Below, in pieces: positions 27,693-37,189 of a DNA stretch of 64,000 nucleotides (within the stretch, counting starts at the first letter, position 1; the number at the start of each line of letters is the position of its first letter). The DNA is taken from assembly GCA_030532895.1 (NCBI GenBank), contig JAUNKF010000011.1, positions 45,302 to 109,301 of the forward strand. The letters run 5' to 3'. The position numbers and the translations under genes were made by a program. The notes below the pieces were generated by a model. That model saw only the letters and a list, made by a program, of their open reading frames with translations. It was not told the DNA's origin and ran no database searches. This DNA is from Lautropia sp. Its GTDB lineage: Bacteria; Pseudomonadota; Gammaproteobacteria; Burkholderiales; Burkholderiaceae_E.

Positions 27693-29261
27693 ATGACAGT
27701 CTTTCGCTTTCCTGCCTCTCCGTCAGGTGCGCCCATTCGCCCGTCCTTGCACGCATCAGCTTTGGCTGAGGACGGCAGTGGCGCGGCCCTTTCGAGCATG
27801 ATGGATACCGAGGCCAAGGCCACAGCCCCGTTTTCACCGTTTTCCGCGCTGGGCGCTCGTCGCATGCGCTCCCTATCGGCCGTGTGCATGTTGCTCACGG
27901 TACTTGGCTGTTCGGCAGCGGGCGAAGGCCGTGAGGGGGGCGCCCTCACCGGTGGGTTGAGCAAACCGGGCATCACGGCAGGCGGCTCAGCCGAAGGTGG
28001 CGGGGAAGGGGAAGCCACCGGCAGCGGCGCCACCTTGGGCGGGCGAGTCGGTTCGTGTGACTCTGCCTGGCAGGCCAAGGCCAAATACACGTTGGCTGAC
28101 AAGCAAAGCGCGCGTGCCAATGAGGTGATCCCCGCCGTTCCCCGACCCAAGAAAGGGGTCGCCCAGGGGGATCCTGTCTATGGCAATTGTGTCCAGCGCC
28201 TCACCGATCATGCCGAGGAGCCGCCCAAAAGCTTTGCACGGCATGATTACTCGCGTCGCCAGGCGTTCAATGCCGACAGCTCCAGAGTGCTCATTGCGTC
28301 CCATGATGGTGCCTGGCACCTCTACGATGCCAATACGCTCACCTGGTTGAAGCAGCTCGATGAGCCGGCTGGTGATGCCGAGTTGCAATGGCATCCCACG
28401 GATCCGGATCTCGTCTACTTTCAGCCCACCAACGGGGTTGGCATGGTGCTGTATGAGCTGAACGTGGTGTCCGAGCGGGTTCGTGAAGTGGCTGATTTCT
28501 CCAGCCGCCTGCGTGCCATCTGGCCCAAGGCCAACAGCGCGTGGACGAAGGCTGAAGGCGCCCCTTCGGCGGATGGCCGTTACTGGTGCTTCATGGTCGA
28601 TGACGCGGCCTGGCAGTCCTTGGGCATTTTCGTCTGGGACATGCAAAAGGATGAAATCCTTGGTACGAAGAGCACGCATGGCGACCGGCCTGATCATGTG
28701 AGCATGAGTCCGGGCGGTTCCCGCTGCGTGGTGTCCAGCGATACGGCCGGCGTGGGCACGCGAGCCTGGACGCGTGATTTCAGCCGGTCGACCCTCTTGC
28801 ATCACAAATCCGAGCACTCGGATCTGGCTTTCGATGCCAAGGGTCGGGAAGTCTATGTGTCGATCGACTACCAGAGTCGGGCAGGGGATGTGTTCATGGT
28901 CGACCTGGAGAGCGGCAAGCGCACGACGCTCTTTTCGACTTATCTGAACAACAGCACCACGGCCGTTCACTTCTCCGGGCGTGCTTTCAAGCGGCCGGGC
29001 TGGATGCTGGTATCCACCTATGCTTCCGATGGCAGCCAGGAATGGCTGCATGAAAAGATCATGGCCATGAGCCTGACACCCGATCCGTCCATCCGGGGTT
29101 TGGCTTATCACCACACCCACTACAATGGCTACTGGACGGAGCCTCAGGCAACGGTGAACCAGGATTTCACGCGGATCCTGTTCAACTCGAACTGGGGATC
29201 GAAGAGTGAGTTGGACATCGACAACTACATGATCAGCCTGCAGCCCAACGCGCTGGATTGA
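27693..29261 (+). CDS. Beta-propeller-like lipoprotein
   Basis: Up to 522 residues. A lipobox LTVLGC lies at residues 68-73, after a hydrophobic stretch beginning at Met58 (27864), so the true start may be 27864 and not 27693; neither has a clear ribosome site. A Gly/Ala/Ser-rich linker follows. From about residue 170 to the end the sequence has repeated short strands with Asp/Trp (FNADSSRVLIASHDGAWHLY, FVWDMQKDEILG, DVFMVDLESGK), suggesting a WD40/TolB-type propeller. No catalytic residues are recognised and the role is unknown. Confidence 0.65.
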   Translation: MTVFRFPASPSGAPIRPSLHASALAEDGSGAALSSMMDTEAKATAPFSPFSALGARRMRSLSAVCMLLTVLGCSAAGEGREGGALTGGLSKPGITAGGSAEGGGEGEATGSGATLGGRVGSCDSAWQAKAKYTLADKQSARANEVIPAVPRPKKGVAQGDPVYGNCVQRLTDHAEEPPKSFARHDYSRRQAFNADSSRVLIASHDGAWHLYDANTLTWLKQLDEPAGDAELQWHPTDPDLVYFQPTNGVGMVLYELNVVSERVREVADFSSRLRAIWPKANSAWTKAEGAPSADGRYWCFMVDDAAWQSLGIFVWDMQKDEILGTKSTHGDRPDHVSMSPGGSRCVVSSDTAGVGTRAWTRDFSRSTLLHHKSEHSDLAFDAKGREVYVSIDYQSRAGDVFMVDLESGKRTTLFSTYLNNSTTAVHFSGRAFKRPGWMLVSTYASDGSQEWLHEKIMAMSLTPDPSIRGLAYHHTHYNGYWTEPQATVNQDFTRILFNSNWGSKSELDIDNYMISLQPNALD

Positions 29262-29367
29262 GGGCGCCCTGCGTTGGTGCCTTGGCGCGTCGGCAGGCCC
29301 GGCTGGTGCCAGCGCGTGGCAACGATCGAGCGTGTGGATGAGGGTGTCGAGACAAGAGGAGCCGCAG

Positions 29368-29871
29368 GTGGTTGATGCACAGGCAGCAGGCCCGATGGCC
29401 GGTGAGCCATCCCGTGATCAGGTCGATGGCTGTCCGCTCTGTCATCCGGAGGCGGAAACGGTTCTGTGGGAAAACGACGAGCTGCGCATCATCCGTGTGA
29501 TGAACGAGCCGGGATACCCCGCCTATTTTCGTGTGGTCTGGCAGCAACACCTGCCCGAGATGACTGACCTGCCAGCCGAGGCCCGTGAGCGGCTATGGGC
29601 CGTGCTCTCGGTGGTGGAGGCTGGCATGCGCCAATGCTTTTCGCCTGACAAGATCAACCTGGCGAGCTTCGGCAACCAGGTACCGCACCTGCACTGGCAC
29701 CTGATCGCACGCTGGGCCGATGACCCACAGTTTCCTGGTTCGCTCTGGTCGCCGGTGTGCCGCTCCACCGATTCGCCTGCCATGCAGCGGATTGCGGCCC
29801 TGGTCGAGGCTGCGATGCCTTCCTTTCGTCAGGGTTTGGCGTCGGGGCTGATCACGCTCATGCAACGGTAG
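29368..29871 (+). CDS. HIT-family nucleotide hydrolase/transferase
   Basis: A 167-residue histidine-triad protein. The motif HLHWHLIARW (His-x-His-x-His) holds the catalytic histidine that is transiently nucleotidylated. A CPLC pair near the N terminus is common in bacterial members. I chose GTG 29368, 6 nt after AGAGGAG; the frame is open from GTG 29332 (ATG at 29338). Its last 43 bp overlap the end of the converging lipoprotein gene. Confidence 0.83.
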   Translation: MVDAQAAGPMAGEPSRDQVDGCPLCHPEAETVLWENDELRIIRVMNEPGYPAYFRVVWQQHLPEMTDLPAEARERLWAVLSVVEAGMRQCFSPDKINLASFGNQVPHLHWHLIARWADDPQFPGSLWSPVCRSTDSPAMQRIAALVEAAMPSFRQGLASGLITLMQR

Positions 29872-30422
29872 AGAAGCGGCCCGTCCACCACCGAATCCAC
29901 CCCTCCGCCTGAGACGAGGCTTGAAATGATGGCTTCGTTGCGTTTCGTGTGCCATGAGAAGCCCTTGTGTCCGGCCACCAGGCCGTCGCCCACGATATAG
30001 CGGGCGCCGGATGCGGCTGGGGCTTCACGCAGGGTGTAGGTCTTGCCGCCCATCGTCAGTCGCACGCTGGCTTCCCCTGCCTCCTCGGCGCCCGGAATAT
30101 GATAGGCCGCCACCACCCGTTCGGTTCGGGACAGACCCAGGGCTTGGGCTTCCTTGGTCGGCACGCAATTGAGGGATTCGGTCACGACGCTCTGGGCGCC
30201 TGATCCTTCCACCTTGGTGACTGCCGGCCGGGCTGCGGCGGTTGCAGGCGCCTGATCAGCTGTCTGGATGCCACGTTGAGGCGGCATGCTGTCCTGGTGT
30301 GGTGCAGGCAGGCTCTGGCAGGCGACCAGCATCAGGCTCAGGCCCAGCGTGGTGAGACCGGCAGCGACGTGCCCTGAGAGCAGGCTTTTCTGGTTACGGT
30401 GTTTGGCGCAGCGGTGAGACAT
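29829..30422 (-). CDS. Lipoprotein with MliC-like C-terminal domain
   Basis: A 197-residue protein. The N terminus has a hydrophobic signal with lipobox VAC (residues 33-35; GLSLMLVACQS). After an Ala/Pro-rich linker, residues about 85-195 include VRLTMGGKTYTLREAPAASG, ARYIVGDG and an SW segment, which recall the MliC/PliC family of periplasmic inhibitors of c-type lysozyme. The match is by eye and partial. Converges with the HIT gene, overlapping it by 43 bp. Confidence 0.6.
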   Translation of the reverse strand: MSHRCAKHRNQKSLLSGHVAAGLTTLGLSLMLVACQSLPAPHQDSMPPQRGIQTADQAPATAAARPAVTKVEGSGAQSVVTESLNCVPTKEAQALGLSRTERVVAAYHIPGAEEAGEASVRLTMGGKTYTLREAPAASGARYIVGDGLVAGHKGFSWHTKRNEAIISSLVSGGGVDSVVDGPLLYRCMSVISPDAKP

Positions 30423-30648
30423 GGCAGGCTCCTGGAAGATGATTCAGCTCGGCGCCATGACGCCGACAGCGCTACTGTAGGGCACTGGACACGGCGCTGG
30501 CGACATGGATCAACGTGACGACGGCGTATTCGGCAGGCGGCAGGGCAGGATCGGTTACTATCTGCGGATCATTGGCCGCAGCGCGCGACCGCCGCCGGCA
30601 TTCAAGCCCCCGACAGGGTATCAAAACTTCTCCCGCAAGATCGTGTCA

Positions 30649-31020
30649 ATGGCTGGTCTAGATGCAAACACACCAAAACCGACCCATATCGTGCTGCATC
30701 AGCGTTCGCGCGAGCTGGAGATCAGTTTTGAGGATGGCAGCCAGTTTCGCTTCAGTTTCGAATTTCTGCGGGTGCATTCCCCGTCGGCCGAGGTGCAGGG
30801 GCACTCGCCCGAGCAGGCCGTGCTTCAGGTCGGCAAGGCCGATGTGCTGATCACCGAGCTGGAACCTGTTGGCCACTATGCGTTGCGCCCGGTTTTCAGT
30901 GACGGACATTCGTCCGGGCTGTACTCGTGGGATTACCTGTATCGGCTGGGGCAGGATCAGGCGCAGCTGTGGCAACAGTATCTGGACGAGCTGGCCCGTC
31001 GTGGACTCAGCCGGTCGTGA
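30649..31020 (+). CDS. DUF971 (gamma-BBH N-terminal-like) domain protein
   Basis: A 123-residue DUF971 protein: an IVLHQRSRELEISFEDG start, FEFLRVHSPSAEVQGH, ELEPVGHYALRPVFSDGH and LYSWDYLYRLG. The domain binds metal in the related butyrobetaine hydroxylases. It precedes ubiE, as is common in betaproteobacteria, and so may be linked to ubiquinone synthesis, but its job is not established. The ATG at 30649 fits the family; the frame is open upstream to 30505. Confidence 0.88.
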   Translation: MAGLDANTPKPTHIVLHQRSRELEISFEDGSQFRFSFEFLRVHSPSAEVQGHSPEQAVLQVGKADVLITELEPVGHYALRPVFSDGHSSGLYSWDYLYRLGQDQAQLWQQYLDELARRGLSRS

Positions 31021-31154
31021 GCGTCTGAACCGGCCCGAGCCGGGCTGGTCTGCCTGGGTGAAGCCGCTCGGGCACGTTCTGGGCATGTGCCAGGCAAACC
31101 CGTTGCCGCTGGGTTGGGCAGGGGTTCTGTCAGGGGTTATCAAGGGAGATCGTT

Positions 31155-31895
31155 TTGTCAGACCCTAAGCAACAAACTCATTTTGGTTATCAGCAGGTGG
31201 ACGCCGCCGAGAAGGCGGGCCGTGTGCGTGGCGTCTTCGATTCGGTGGCCACCCGATACGATCTGATGAACGACCTGATGTCGGGCGGCCTGCACCGGCT
31301 CTGGAAGCACTTCACGGTGGGGCAGGCTCATCTTCGGCCCGGCATGAAGGTGCTCGACCTGGCTACCGGCAGTGGTGACCTTGCCCGTGCGATGGGCAAG
31401 AAGCCGGGGGTCGAGGTCTGGATGACCGACATCAACGCTGCCATGCTCCAGGTTGGGCGTGATCGTGCGCTCAACGATGGGCTGGTGCTGCCCACCGTAC
31501 AGTGTGATGCCGAGCGGCTGCCTTTCCCCGACAAGCATTTCGACCGGGTGACGCTGGCTTTCGGGCTGCGCAACATGACGGACAAGGATCGGGCGCTCAC
31601 CGAAATTCACCGTGTGCTGAAACCGGGCGGCAAAGCGTTGATTCTCGAATTCTCCAAAGTCTGGGAGCCGTTGAAGCGCCCCTACGATGCGTTCTCTTTC
31701 GGCGTGTTGCCCGTGATCGGCAAACTCGTGGCCAATGATGCCGACAGCTACCGCTATCTGGCCGAGTCGATCCGCATGCACCCTGACCAGGAGACGTTGG
31801 CCGGCATGTTCCGCGCGGCAGGCTTCGGTCAGGTTCGCTACTTCAACCTCACGGCAGGCGTGGTGGCGCTGCATGAAGGGGTGCGGCTCAATTGA
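31155..31895 (+). CDS. ubiE: Ubiquinone/menaquinone methyltransferase UbiE
   Basis: A 246-residue SAM methyltransferase that C-methylates demethylmenaquinol and the 2-polyprenyl-6-methoxy-benzoquinol intermediate. Family motifs: [60 protein letters not shown]. The start is a TTG at 31155, 5 nt after AGGGAGA; no ATG or GTG fits the conserved N terminus. It lies between DUF971 and the Tim44-like gene. Confidence 0.95.
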   Translation: MSDPKQQTHFGYQQVDAAEKAGRVRGVFDSVATRYDLMNDLMSGGLHRLWKHFTVGQAHLRPGMKVLDLATGSGDLARAMGKKPGVEVWMTDINAAMLQVGRDRALNDGLVLPTVQCDAERLPFPDKHFDRVTLAFGLRNMTDKDRALTEIHRVLKPGGKALILEFSKVWEPLKRPYDAFSFGVLPVIGKLVANDADSYRYLAESIRMHPDQETLAGMFRAAGFGQVRYFNLTAGVVALHEGVRLN

Positions 31896-32117
31896 GCAGA
31901 CTGGCGGGGAGTTGTTTTTTGGGCTTGTCGCCCCTATCTTTGCGGCAGATGATTTGAATCGCCCGAACCACGGTCAGGCCCTGCCTCCAGGCACGGCCGC
32001 CGAGCGGGTTGGCTCAGGGATTCTCACCATCGTTCAAGGGCGCCAGACATCAAGCGAATTGATGCAACACAGGGCGAGATTGACGAAAGATAGGCTTTGT
32101 TTGACAAAAGGTGCTTC

Positions 32118-33017
32118 ATGAAGAAATTTTTGATGATGTTGATGGTCGTGCTCTGCAGCTCGGTGTTCCTGATGAACGACGCCGATGCCAAGCGCGTGGG
32201 CGGCGGCCGTAGTGTGGGCAAACAGAACAACACGGTTCAGCGGGAGGCAGCCCCTCAGCCCAGCCAGGCTGCACCTGCTGCCGCGCAACCGGGTGCCGCC
32301 GCTGCCAAGGGCGGCGCCAGCCGTTGGGCTGGCCCCTTGGCCGGGCTGGCTGCGGGTTTGGGTCTGGCCGCGTTGGCGTCGGCCCTGGGTTTTGGTGAAG
32401 GTTTTGGTGTCTTCCTGCTGATCCTGTTGATGGGATTGGTGGTGCTGGTCGCCGTGCGCATGTTCATGGCCAAAAATCAGGCCAATCGTGCGGCAGCGGC
32501 TGGTGTTGGCGCCGCAGGGAACACGAACGCTTTCCGCTCGCCCATGCCGCAGGCCATGAACCGTGAGGCCGCCATGCCTCAGTCCTTGGCGCCCCAGGCT
32601 GCCGTGGCAGGGGGGAGTGCAGCTGCTGCCATGGCTCAGCCCGTGTTGCCGGCCGGCTTCGATGCCGAGGCCTTCGTGCGTCAGGCCAAGGTGCAGTTCG
32701 TGCGCCTGCAGGCAGCTTTCGACACGAAAAACGTCGATGACCTGCGTGAGTTCACCTCGCCAGAAATGTTCGGTGAGCTGAACATCGACTTGATGCAGCG
32801 TGGCGATGCGGTGCAGAACACCGATGTCGTCGAGCTGGACGCGCGCCTGTTGGGCGTGCAGGAAGAGGGGGTCATGCAGATGGCCAGCGTCCACTTCTCG
32901 GGCATGATTCGTGAAGAAGCCGATGCTGCCGCCGAGCGCTTTGAGGAAGTCTGGAACTTCACCCGGCCTGCCTCTGGCGCATCCGGCTGGGTGCTGGCCG
33001 GTATCCAGCAAGTCTGA
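32118..33017 (+). CDS. Tim44-like domain protein
   Basis: A 299-residue exported protein: signal sequence (MKKFLMMLMVVLCSSVFLMN), Ala/Pro/Gln-rich segment, TM helix pair around 75-118, and a C-terminal Tim44-like domain (about 175-299; FVRQAKVQFVRLQAAFDTKN, EFTSPEMFGELN). Such proteins recur between ubiE and ubiJ in betaproteobacteria; the bacterial role is not settled. A strong terminator follows at 33081-33127. Confidence 0.88.
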   Translation: MKKFLMMLMVVLCSSVFLMNDADAKRVGGGRSVGKQNNTVQREAAPQPSQAAPAAAQPGAAAAKGGASRWAGPLAGLAAGLGLAALASALGFGEGFGVFLLILLMGLVVLVAVRMFMAKNQANRAAAAGVGAAGNTNAFRSPMPQAMNREAAMPQSLAPQAAVAGGSAAAAMAQPVLPAGFDAEAFVRQAKVQFVRLQAAFDTKNVDDLREFTSPEMFGELNIDLMQRGDAVQNTDVVELDARLLGVQEEGVMQMASVHFSGMIREEADAAAERFEEVWNFTRPASGASGWVLAGIQQV

Positions 33018-33080
33018 GCCGGCGGATGTGTCGAGGTGCCTTGAGCGTCTGACCTGCCCCAAGCACCTGGCGATTCCAAT

Positions 33081-33127
33081 ATCATGGCCCGATGTCCGTA
33101 GTGGACAGCCGGGCCATGATGCTTTTT
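33081..33127 (+). terminator. Strong hairpin terminator after the Tim44-like gene
   Basis: ATCATGGCCCG (33081-33091) pairs perfectly with CGGGCCATGAT (33110-33120), with an inner TGTCC/GGACA stem, then GCTTTTTGG. It is likely to separate the Tim44-like transcript from ubiJ. Confidence 0.75.
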
Positions 33128-33247
33128 GGCTTTGGCTTTGGCTATGGCTCAGCTTCAGCTTCAGGGATGGGCTTGTGTCCTGCGGCCTGTGTCGATTCTG
33201 GTGTTTTCCCGCCGGCAGGTGTTTCCTGCGCTTTCCGTTCCATTCGC

Positions 33248-34006
33248 ATGTTTCAGATCCCGTTGCCCGTAGCCCAGCTGGTGCTTTCGGCTTTCAATCA
33301 CATCACCCGTCAGCAGCCGCATCTGCGTGAGTCCTTGCTCGCGCATCAGGGCCGGGTGTTGCGTATTCATGTGCTCAGCCCCGCGGAGGGTCATCAGCGC
33401 CATCAGGGCCAGACGGACAGTCCTGCCCATGCAGCCAACACGCCCAAGGCGGGGGGTCGTGTGCCTCGTGCAGCCGATACGGCAACGGTGGGGGCAGGCG
33501 CAGGTAGCTCATCGGGGTTTCCGGCGGATTGGGCTGCAAGGCTCTTGCCTGCCTGGCAATCGGATGCACGGATCGGCGCTGATGGCACGCTGTCGGCCGT
33601 TTCCGGCGAAAGCCCCGCCGCCACGCTCACGGTACGCCCTTCCGCCGATGCCTTGTTCGCTGCCCTGAAAGAGGGCCCGCAGGCGCTGGGCGCCTCCTTG
33701 CGGATCGAGGGCGACGTGATGCTTGCCTCGGCACTGGGGCAGCTCGCCCGATCCCTGCACTGGGATGTGGAAGAGGATCTAAGCCGTGTCGTGGGGGATG
33801 TGGCGGCTCACCGTGCGGGCATGGGCTGGCGTGCTGCCCGAGAGCAGGCATCGGTCGTGCGTGAACGGGCACGCGACGCGCTTGTACAACACCTGAGCCA
33901 TGACGAGGGCGTTCTTGTCTCCCGTGCGGCGTTCGATGCCTTCACCCACGATCTTCGTCGGCTTGACCAGCAGCTTGCGCAGCTGGAGGCCCGCGTCGTG
34001 GGTTGA
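33248..34006 (+). CDS. ubiJ: Ubiquinone biosynthesis accessory factor UbiJ (SCP2-like)
   Basis: A 252-residue SCP2/YigP-type protein that scaffolds the Ubi enzyme complex. The conserved start FQIPLPVAQLVLSAFNHI fixes ATG 33248; the frame opens at 33092, but that would begin in the terminator hairpin. The middle (about 40-100) is an Ala/Gly/Ser-rich insert. Conserved parts are TLTVRPSADALFAAL, RIEGDVMLASALGQLARSLHWDVEEDLSRVVGD (in two pieces), and the C-terminal helix of the family. The usual neighbour ubiB is not next to it. Confidence 0.87.
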   Translation: MFQIPLPVAQLVLSAFNHITRQQPHLRESLLAHQGRVLRIHVLSPAEGHQRHQGQTDSPAHAANTPKAGGRVPRAADTATVGAGAGSSSGFPADWAARLLPAWQSDARIGADGTLSAVSGESPAATLTVRPSADALFAALKEGPQALGASLRIEGDVMLASALGQLARSLHWDVEEDLSRVVGDVAAHRAGMGWRAAREQASVVRERARDALVQHLSHDEGVLVSRAAFDAFTHDLRRLDQQLAQLEARVVG

Positions 34007-34012
34007 CCACGC

Positions 34013-34076
34013 AAGCGTGTGTGATGCACGGGTTCGTCTCCGCGAAAGCCCCTCCGGGGCTGCATGACACGCTCTA
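34013..34076 (+). repeat. Dispersed inverted-repeat element, copy A
   Basis: One arm is AAGCGTGTGTGATGCA (34013-34028); the other, read on the minus strand from 34076, is TAGAGCGTGTCATGCA. In the middle is a small hairpin AGCCCCTCCGGGGCT. The right end contains the stop codon of the asparaginase gene. The arm matches copy D in 15 of 16 positions. Confidence 0.65.
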
Positions 34077-35087
34077 AGGCCGGAACGCGTCAAAGCATGA
34101 TTGAACGTCTTTGTCGTCCGTGATCCCGGCTGCCAGGCACAGTTGAAGCAGGATACGTGCCTTTTGCGGCGCCAGCCATCCGGAGACGATGAAGCCGCGT
34201 GCATCATCGCTGTCGCTTGCCTGGGCCTCGGTGTTGCGGCCCACATGCCCGGCAGGCAGTCGGGTACTGCGCACGATCAGGCAGCCAGCGCGTCGTGCCC
34301 GACTCAGTGCCTCGCGCGTGGCCACAGGCATCGTACCGATACCGGTGCCGGCCAGGACGATACCCCGGCAGCCTTGTGCCACACACCATGACACGAGATT
34401 CGCGTCGGCATCCACGTGCTGTTCGAGTAGCGCAACCGGCGGCAGTTGTGCCACGGCTTCAAAGGACGGGACGGTGAGGGGCGAGGCGTGCCCGTTCTCA
34501 GCCCATTGCGGTTGCCCGCTGGCCAGCCAGGCGACCGGGGCGCCAAAACGAGGGGCGAAGGCTTCGGCCTCGTTGGCATGAACCTTCATCACCTGATCGG
34601 CACGGAACACCCGTTCACCAAAACTCACGAACACCCCGCCGATCCCGGCGGCATGGGCTGCCAGCGCAAAACGGCAGGCGTTGTAGACATTGCCGGGGCC
34701 ATCGGCGTTGAGCGCGGTGGCTGGGCGCATCGCACCGGTCAGCAGGATGGGGGCGTGGCTGGGCAGCACGAGAGAGAGAAAGAAGGCCGTTTCCTCCAGC
34801 GTGTCGGTGCCGTGTGTGATCACGATGGCGTTGGGGGGCTGGGGCGCGTTCAGGTGCTCGCGTAGCCGTTCGGCCAGCAGTAGCCAGTGCTGGCTGCTCA
34901 TTTGCTCGCTTGCCACCGAAAAGGGTTGCTCGGTCTCGATCTGGGCCAGTGACGAGAGGCCAGGAATGGCCTCCAGCAGGGCGCTGATCGGCAATGCCCC
35001 GGCCTGATAGCCGACCGTTTGGCTAGGTTGCGCGGCCACGCCGGCAATCGTGCCACCTGTGCCGATGATCAGTAGCCGTGTCGGCAT
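34074..35087 (-). CDS. L-asparaginase
   Basis: A 337-residue asparaginase/glutaminase-family enzyme hydrolysing L-asparagine to aspartate and ammonia. Nucleophile motif LIIGTGGTIAG (Thr13) and second motif THGTDTLEET (Thr94, Asp95) are complete. There is no visible signal peptide, so it is probably cytoplasmic; the C-terminal GCLIVRSTRLPAGHVGRN region fits the bacterial asparaginase fold without settling type I or II. It diverges from the aminopeptidase gene. Confidence 0.92.
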   Translation of the reverse strand: MPTRLLIIGTGGTIAGVAAQPSQTVGYQAGALPISALLEAIPGLSSLAQIETEQPFSVASEQMSSQHWLLLAERLREHLNAPQPPNAIVITHGTDTLEETAFFLSLVLPSHAPILLTGAMRPATALNADGPGNVYNACRFALAAHAAGIGGVFVSFGERVFRADQVMKVHANEAEAFAPRFGAPVAWLASGQPQWAENGHASPLTVPSFEAVAQLPPVALLEQHVDADANLVSWCVAQGCRGIVLAGTGIGTMPVATREALSRARRAGCLIVRSTRLPAGHVGRNTEAQASDSDDARGFIVSGWLAPQKARILLQLCLAAGITDDKDVQSCFDAFRP

Positions 35088-35335
35088 GTCGTTCTCTCCG
35101 TGTGTTCCCTGTTCCGCGACGGGCAGGTGCCTGTCGATGTTGCCCTGATGGGACTTGGCTGCATCTGTCCACCTGTCTTCGATGCTGGCCGATACACGTC
35201 CTCGCGGCAGGCTTTGCCCGAGTGCGCCCTGTCGTTATCAAGGCGGATGGCGATGATAGCAGCGCACCCAAGCTCCGTTGTTCGTGCTCATCCCGCATAA
35301 TGATGTCCACACGCTAATCCTCCCCTCTCTTTTTC

Positions 35336-37132
35336 ATGAACACACCGCAGGAACGCATCGCGGCCATTCGGCATCTGATGAAAGCCCATGATCTGATGGC
35401 ATGGATCATTCCGTCGGCGGATCCACATCTGTCGGAGTATTTGCCCAGGCATTGGCAGGCTCGCCGGTGGGTGTCCGGCTTCAGGGGATCGGCTGGCACG
35501 CTCGTCATCACCTCGGCGCATGCGGGGCTGTGGACGGACAGCCGCTATTGGGTGCAAGCCGAAGCCCAGTTGGCGGGCACCGGCATCACGCTGCACAAGC
35601 TGAGCGCTGGCAACACCCATGTAAGCTGGTTGGCCAGCCATCTGCCCGCAGATAGCCGGGTTGGTGTAGCCCCGGACATGCTGTCGCTGAGTGCACGGCT
35701 TCAGTTGCAACAGGCGTTCGTGCCCAAGAACATACGGGTCGTGCATGAGCGTGATCTGGTGGCCGAGGTCTGGGCCGATCGGCCGCCGTTGCCCAGCGCA
35801 CCGATTTACGCCCATGAGGCCCGCTTCGTGTCCGAACGTGTCGACCAGAAGCTCTCTCGGGTGCGTGAAGCGATGCAGGCCCGTGGTGCCACCTGGCATC
35901 TGCTCTCGTCGCTCGATGACATTGCGTGGCTGACGAATCTGCGAGGCGCGGATGTCTCATACAACCCGGTGTTTCTCGCGCATGTGCTGATCGGCCCGGA
36001 TCGTGCCACCCTGTTCGTGGATGTGCAGAAGCTGGATGCGAGGTTGCGGGCCTCGCTGGCCGAGGCTGGCATTCGTTGTGAGGATTATGCCCAGGTGACG
36101 GATGCGATGGCGCGGGTGAATGAGCCGTTGTTGCTTGATCCGGCCAAGGTGGCGGTCAGCACCTTGGCTCGCCTGCCGGGCAAGACCACGGTGATTGAAA
36201 GCACCAATCCGAGCACGCTGTTCAAGGCGCTCAAAAGTCAGGCCGATATCGCGCAGGTGCGTGAGGCGATGGTCGAGGATGGCATTGCCTTGTGCGGCTT
36301 CTTTGCCGAGCTGGAGCAGTGTCTGGCGCAGGGCCGGCCCATCAGTGAGCTGGATGTGGCCGACAGGCTGCTGGCGCACCGGCAGCAGCGTCGGCATTTC
36401 GTGTCCCCGAGCTTTGGCACCATTGCTGGCTTCAACGCCAATGGTGCCTTGCCACACTACAGTGCCACGCCCGAGTCCTTCAGCCAGATCGAGGGCGATG
36501 GCCTGTTGCTGATTGATTCCGGTGCCCAGTATCTGAATGGCACCACCGACATCACGCGCGTCGTGCCGGTGGGCACGCCCTCGGCTGCACAGAAGCGCGA
36601 TTTCACGCGGGTGCTGAAAGCACATATCGCCCTGGCCGAGACAGTCTTTCCGGAAGGCATTGCCGGGCCTTTGCTCGATGCCATCTGTCGCAAGCCCCTT
36701 TGGCAGGCCCAGCTCGATTTCGGTCATGGCACAGGTCATGGCATCGGCTATTTCCTCAACGTGCATGAAGGGCCGCAGGTGATTTCCTGCCATTCATCGA
36801 TACAACCCCAGGGCGCCATGCGCGAGGGCATGATCACCTCCATCGAGCCAGGGTTGTACCGGCCGGGCCAGTGGGGCATCCGCATCGAAAACCTGGTGGT
36901 CAACCAATTGTTGCCACCATCCTCGGACATCGAGGTGGCGCCGGGGCCGTTCATGTTCTTCGAGACGCTCACCCTGTGCCCGATCGACACCCGCCTGGTG
37001 GATCCTGAGCTGATGACGCAGGCTGAGCTGGACTGGCTCAATGCCTATCATGCTCGGGTGCGTGAGCGTTTGGCCGATCGTACCGAAGGCGCCGCCCATG
37101 AATGGCTGATGCGCCGCACCGAGCCGATCTGA
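35336..37132 (+). CDS. Xaa-Pro aminopeptidase (M24B, APP1-like)
   Basis: A 598-residue metallopeptidase that removes an N-terminal residue preceding proline. Two creatinase-like N-terminal domains precede the pita-bread catalytic domain. Metal ligands: Asp394 (LLIDSGAQYLNGTTDITR), Asp405, His468 (GHGTGHGIG), Glu504 (SIEPG) and Glu518 (RIENL). The length (about 600) is that of eukaryote-like APP1 and not the 440-residue E. coli PepP. It converges on the acetyltransferase gene, with a hairpin (37190-37211) in the 82 bp gap. Confidence 0.93.
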   Translation: MNTPQERIAAIRHLMKAHDLMAWIIPSADPHLSEYLPRHWQARRWVSGFRGSAGTLVITSAHAGLWTDSRYWVQAEAQLAGTGITLHKLSAGNTHVSWLASHLPADSRVGVAPDMLSLSARLQLQQAFVPKNIRVVHERDLVAEVWADRPPLPSAPIYAHEARFVSERVDQKLSRVREAMQARGATWHLLSSLDDIAWLTNLRGADVSYNPVFLAHVLIGPDRATLFVDVQKLDARLRASLAEAGIRCEDYAQVTDAMARVNEPLLLDPAKVAVSTLARLPGKTTVIESTNPSTLFKALKSQADIAQVREAMVEDGIALCGFFAELEQCLAQGRPISELDVADRLLAHRQQRRHFVSPSFGTIAGFNANGALPHYSATPESFSQIEGDGLLLIDSGAQYLNGTTDITRVVPVGTPSAAQKRDFTRVLKAHIALAETVFPEGIAGPLLDAICRKPLWQAQLDFGHGTGHGIGYFLNVHEGPQVISCHSSIQPQGAMREGMITSIEPGLYRPGQWGIRIENLVVNQLLPPSSDIEVAPGPFMFFETLTLCPIDTRLVDPELMTQAELDWLNAYHARVRERLADRTEGAAHEWLMRRTEPI

Positions 37133-37189
37133 TGCCGTTTACAGATCAGGGCACCGAGCGCGATGTCTGCCAAGCAGGCGCCTGACGTT

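Noticed and set aside
33121..33180. GGCTTT and CAGCTT short tandem repeats before ubiJ as a phase-variation tract
   Set aside because: The units are few and imperfect and lie upstream of the most likely start, so a switch is not supported.
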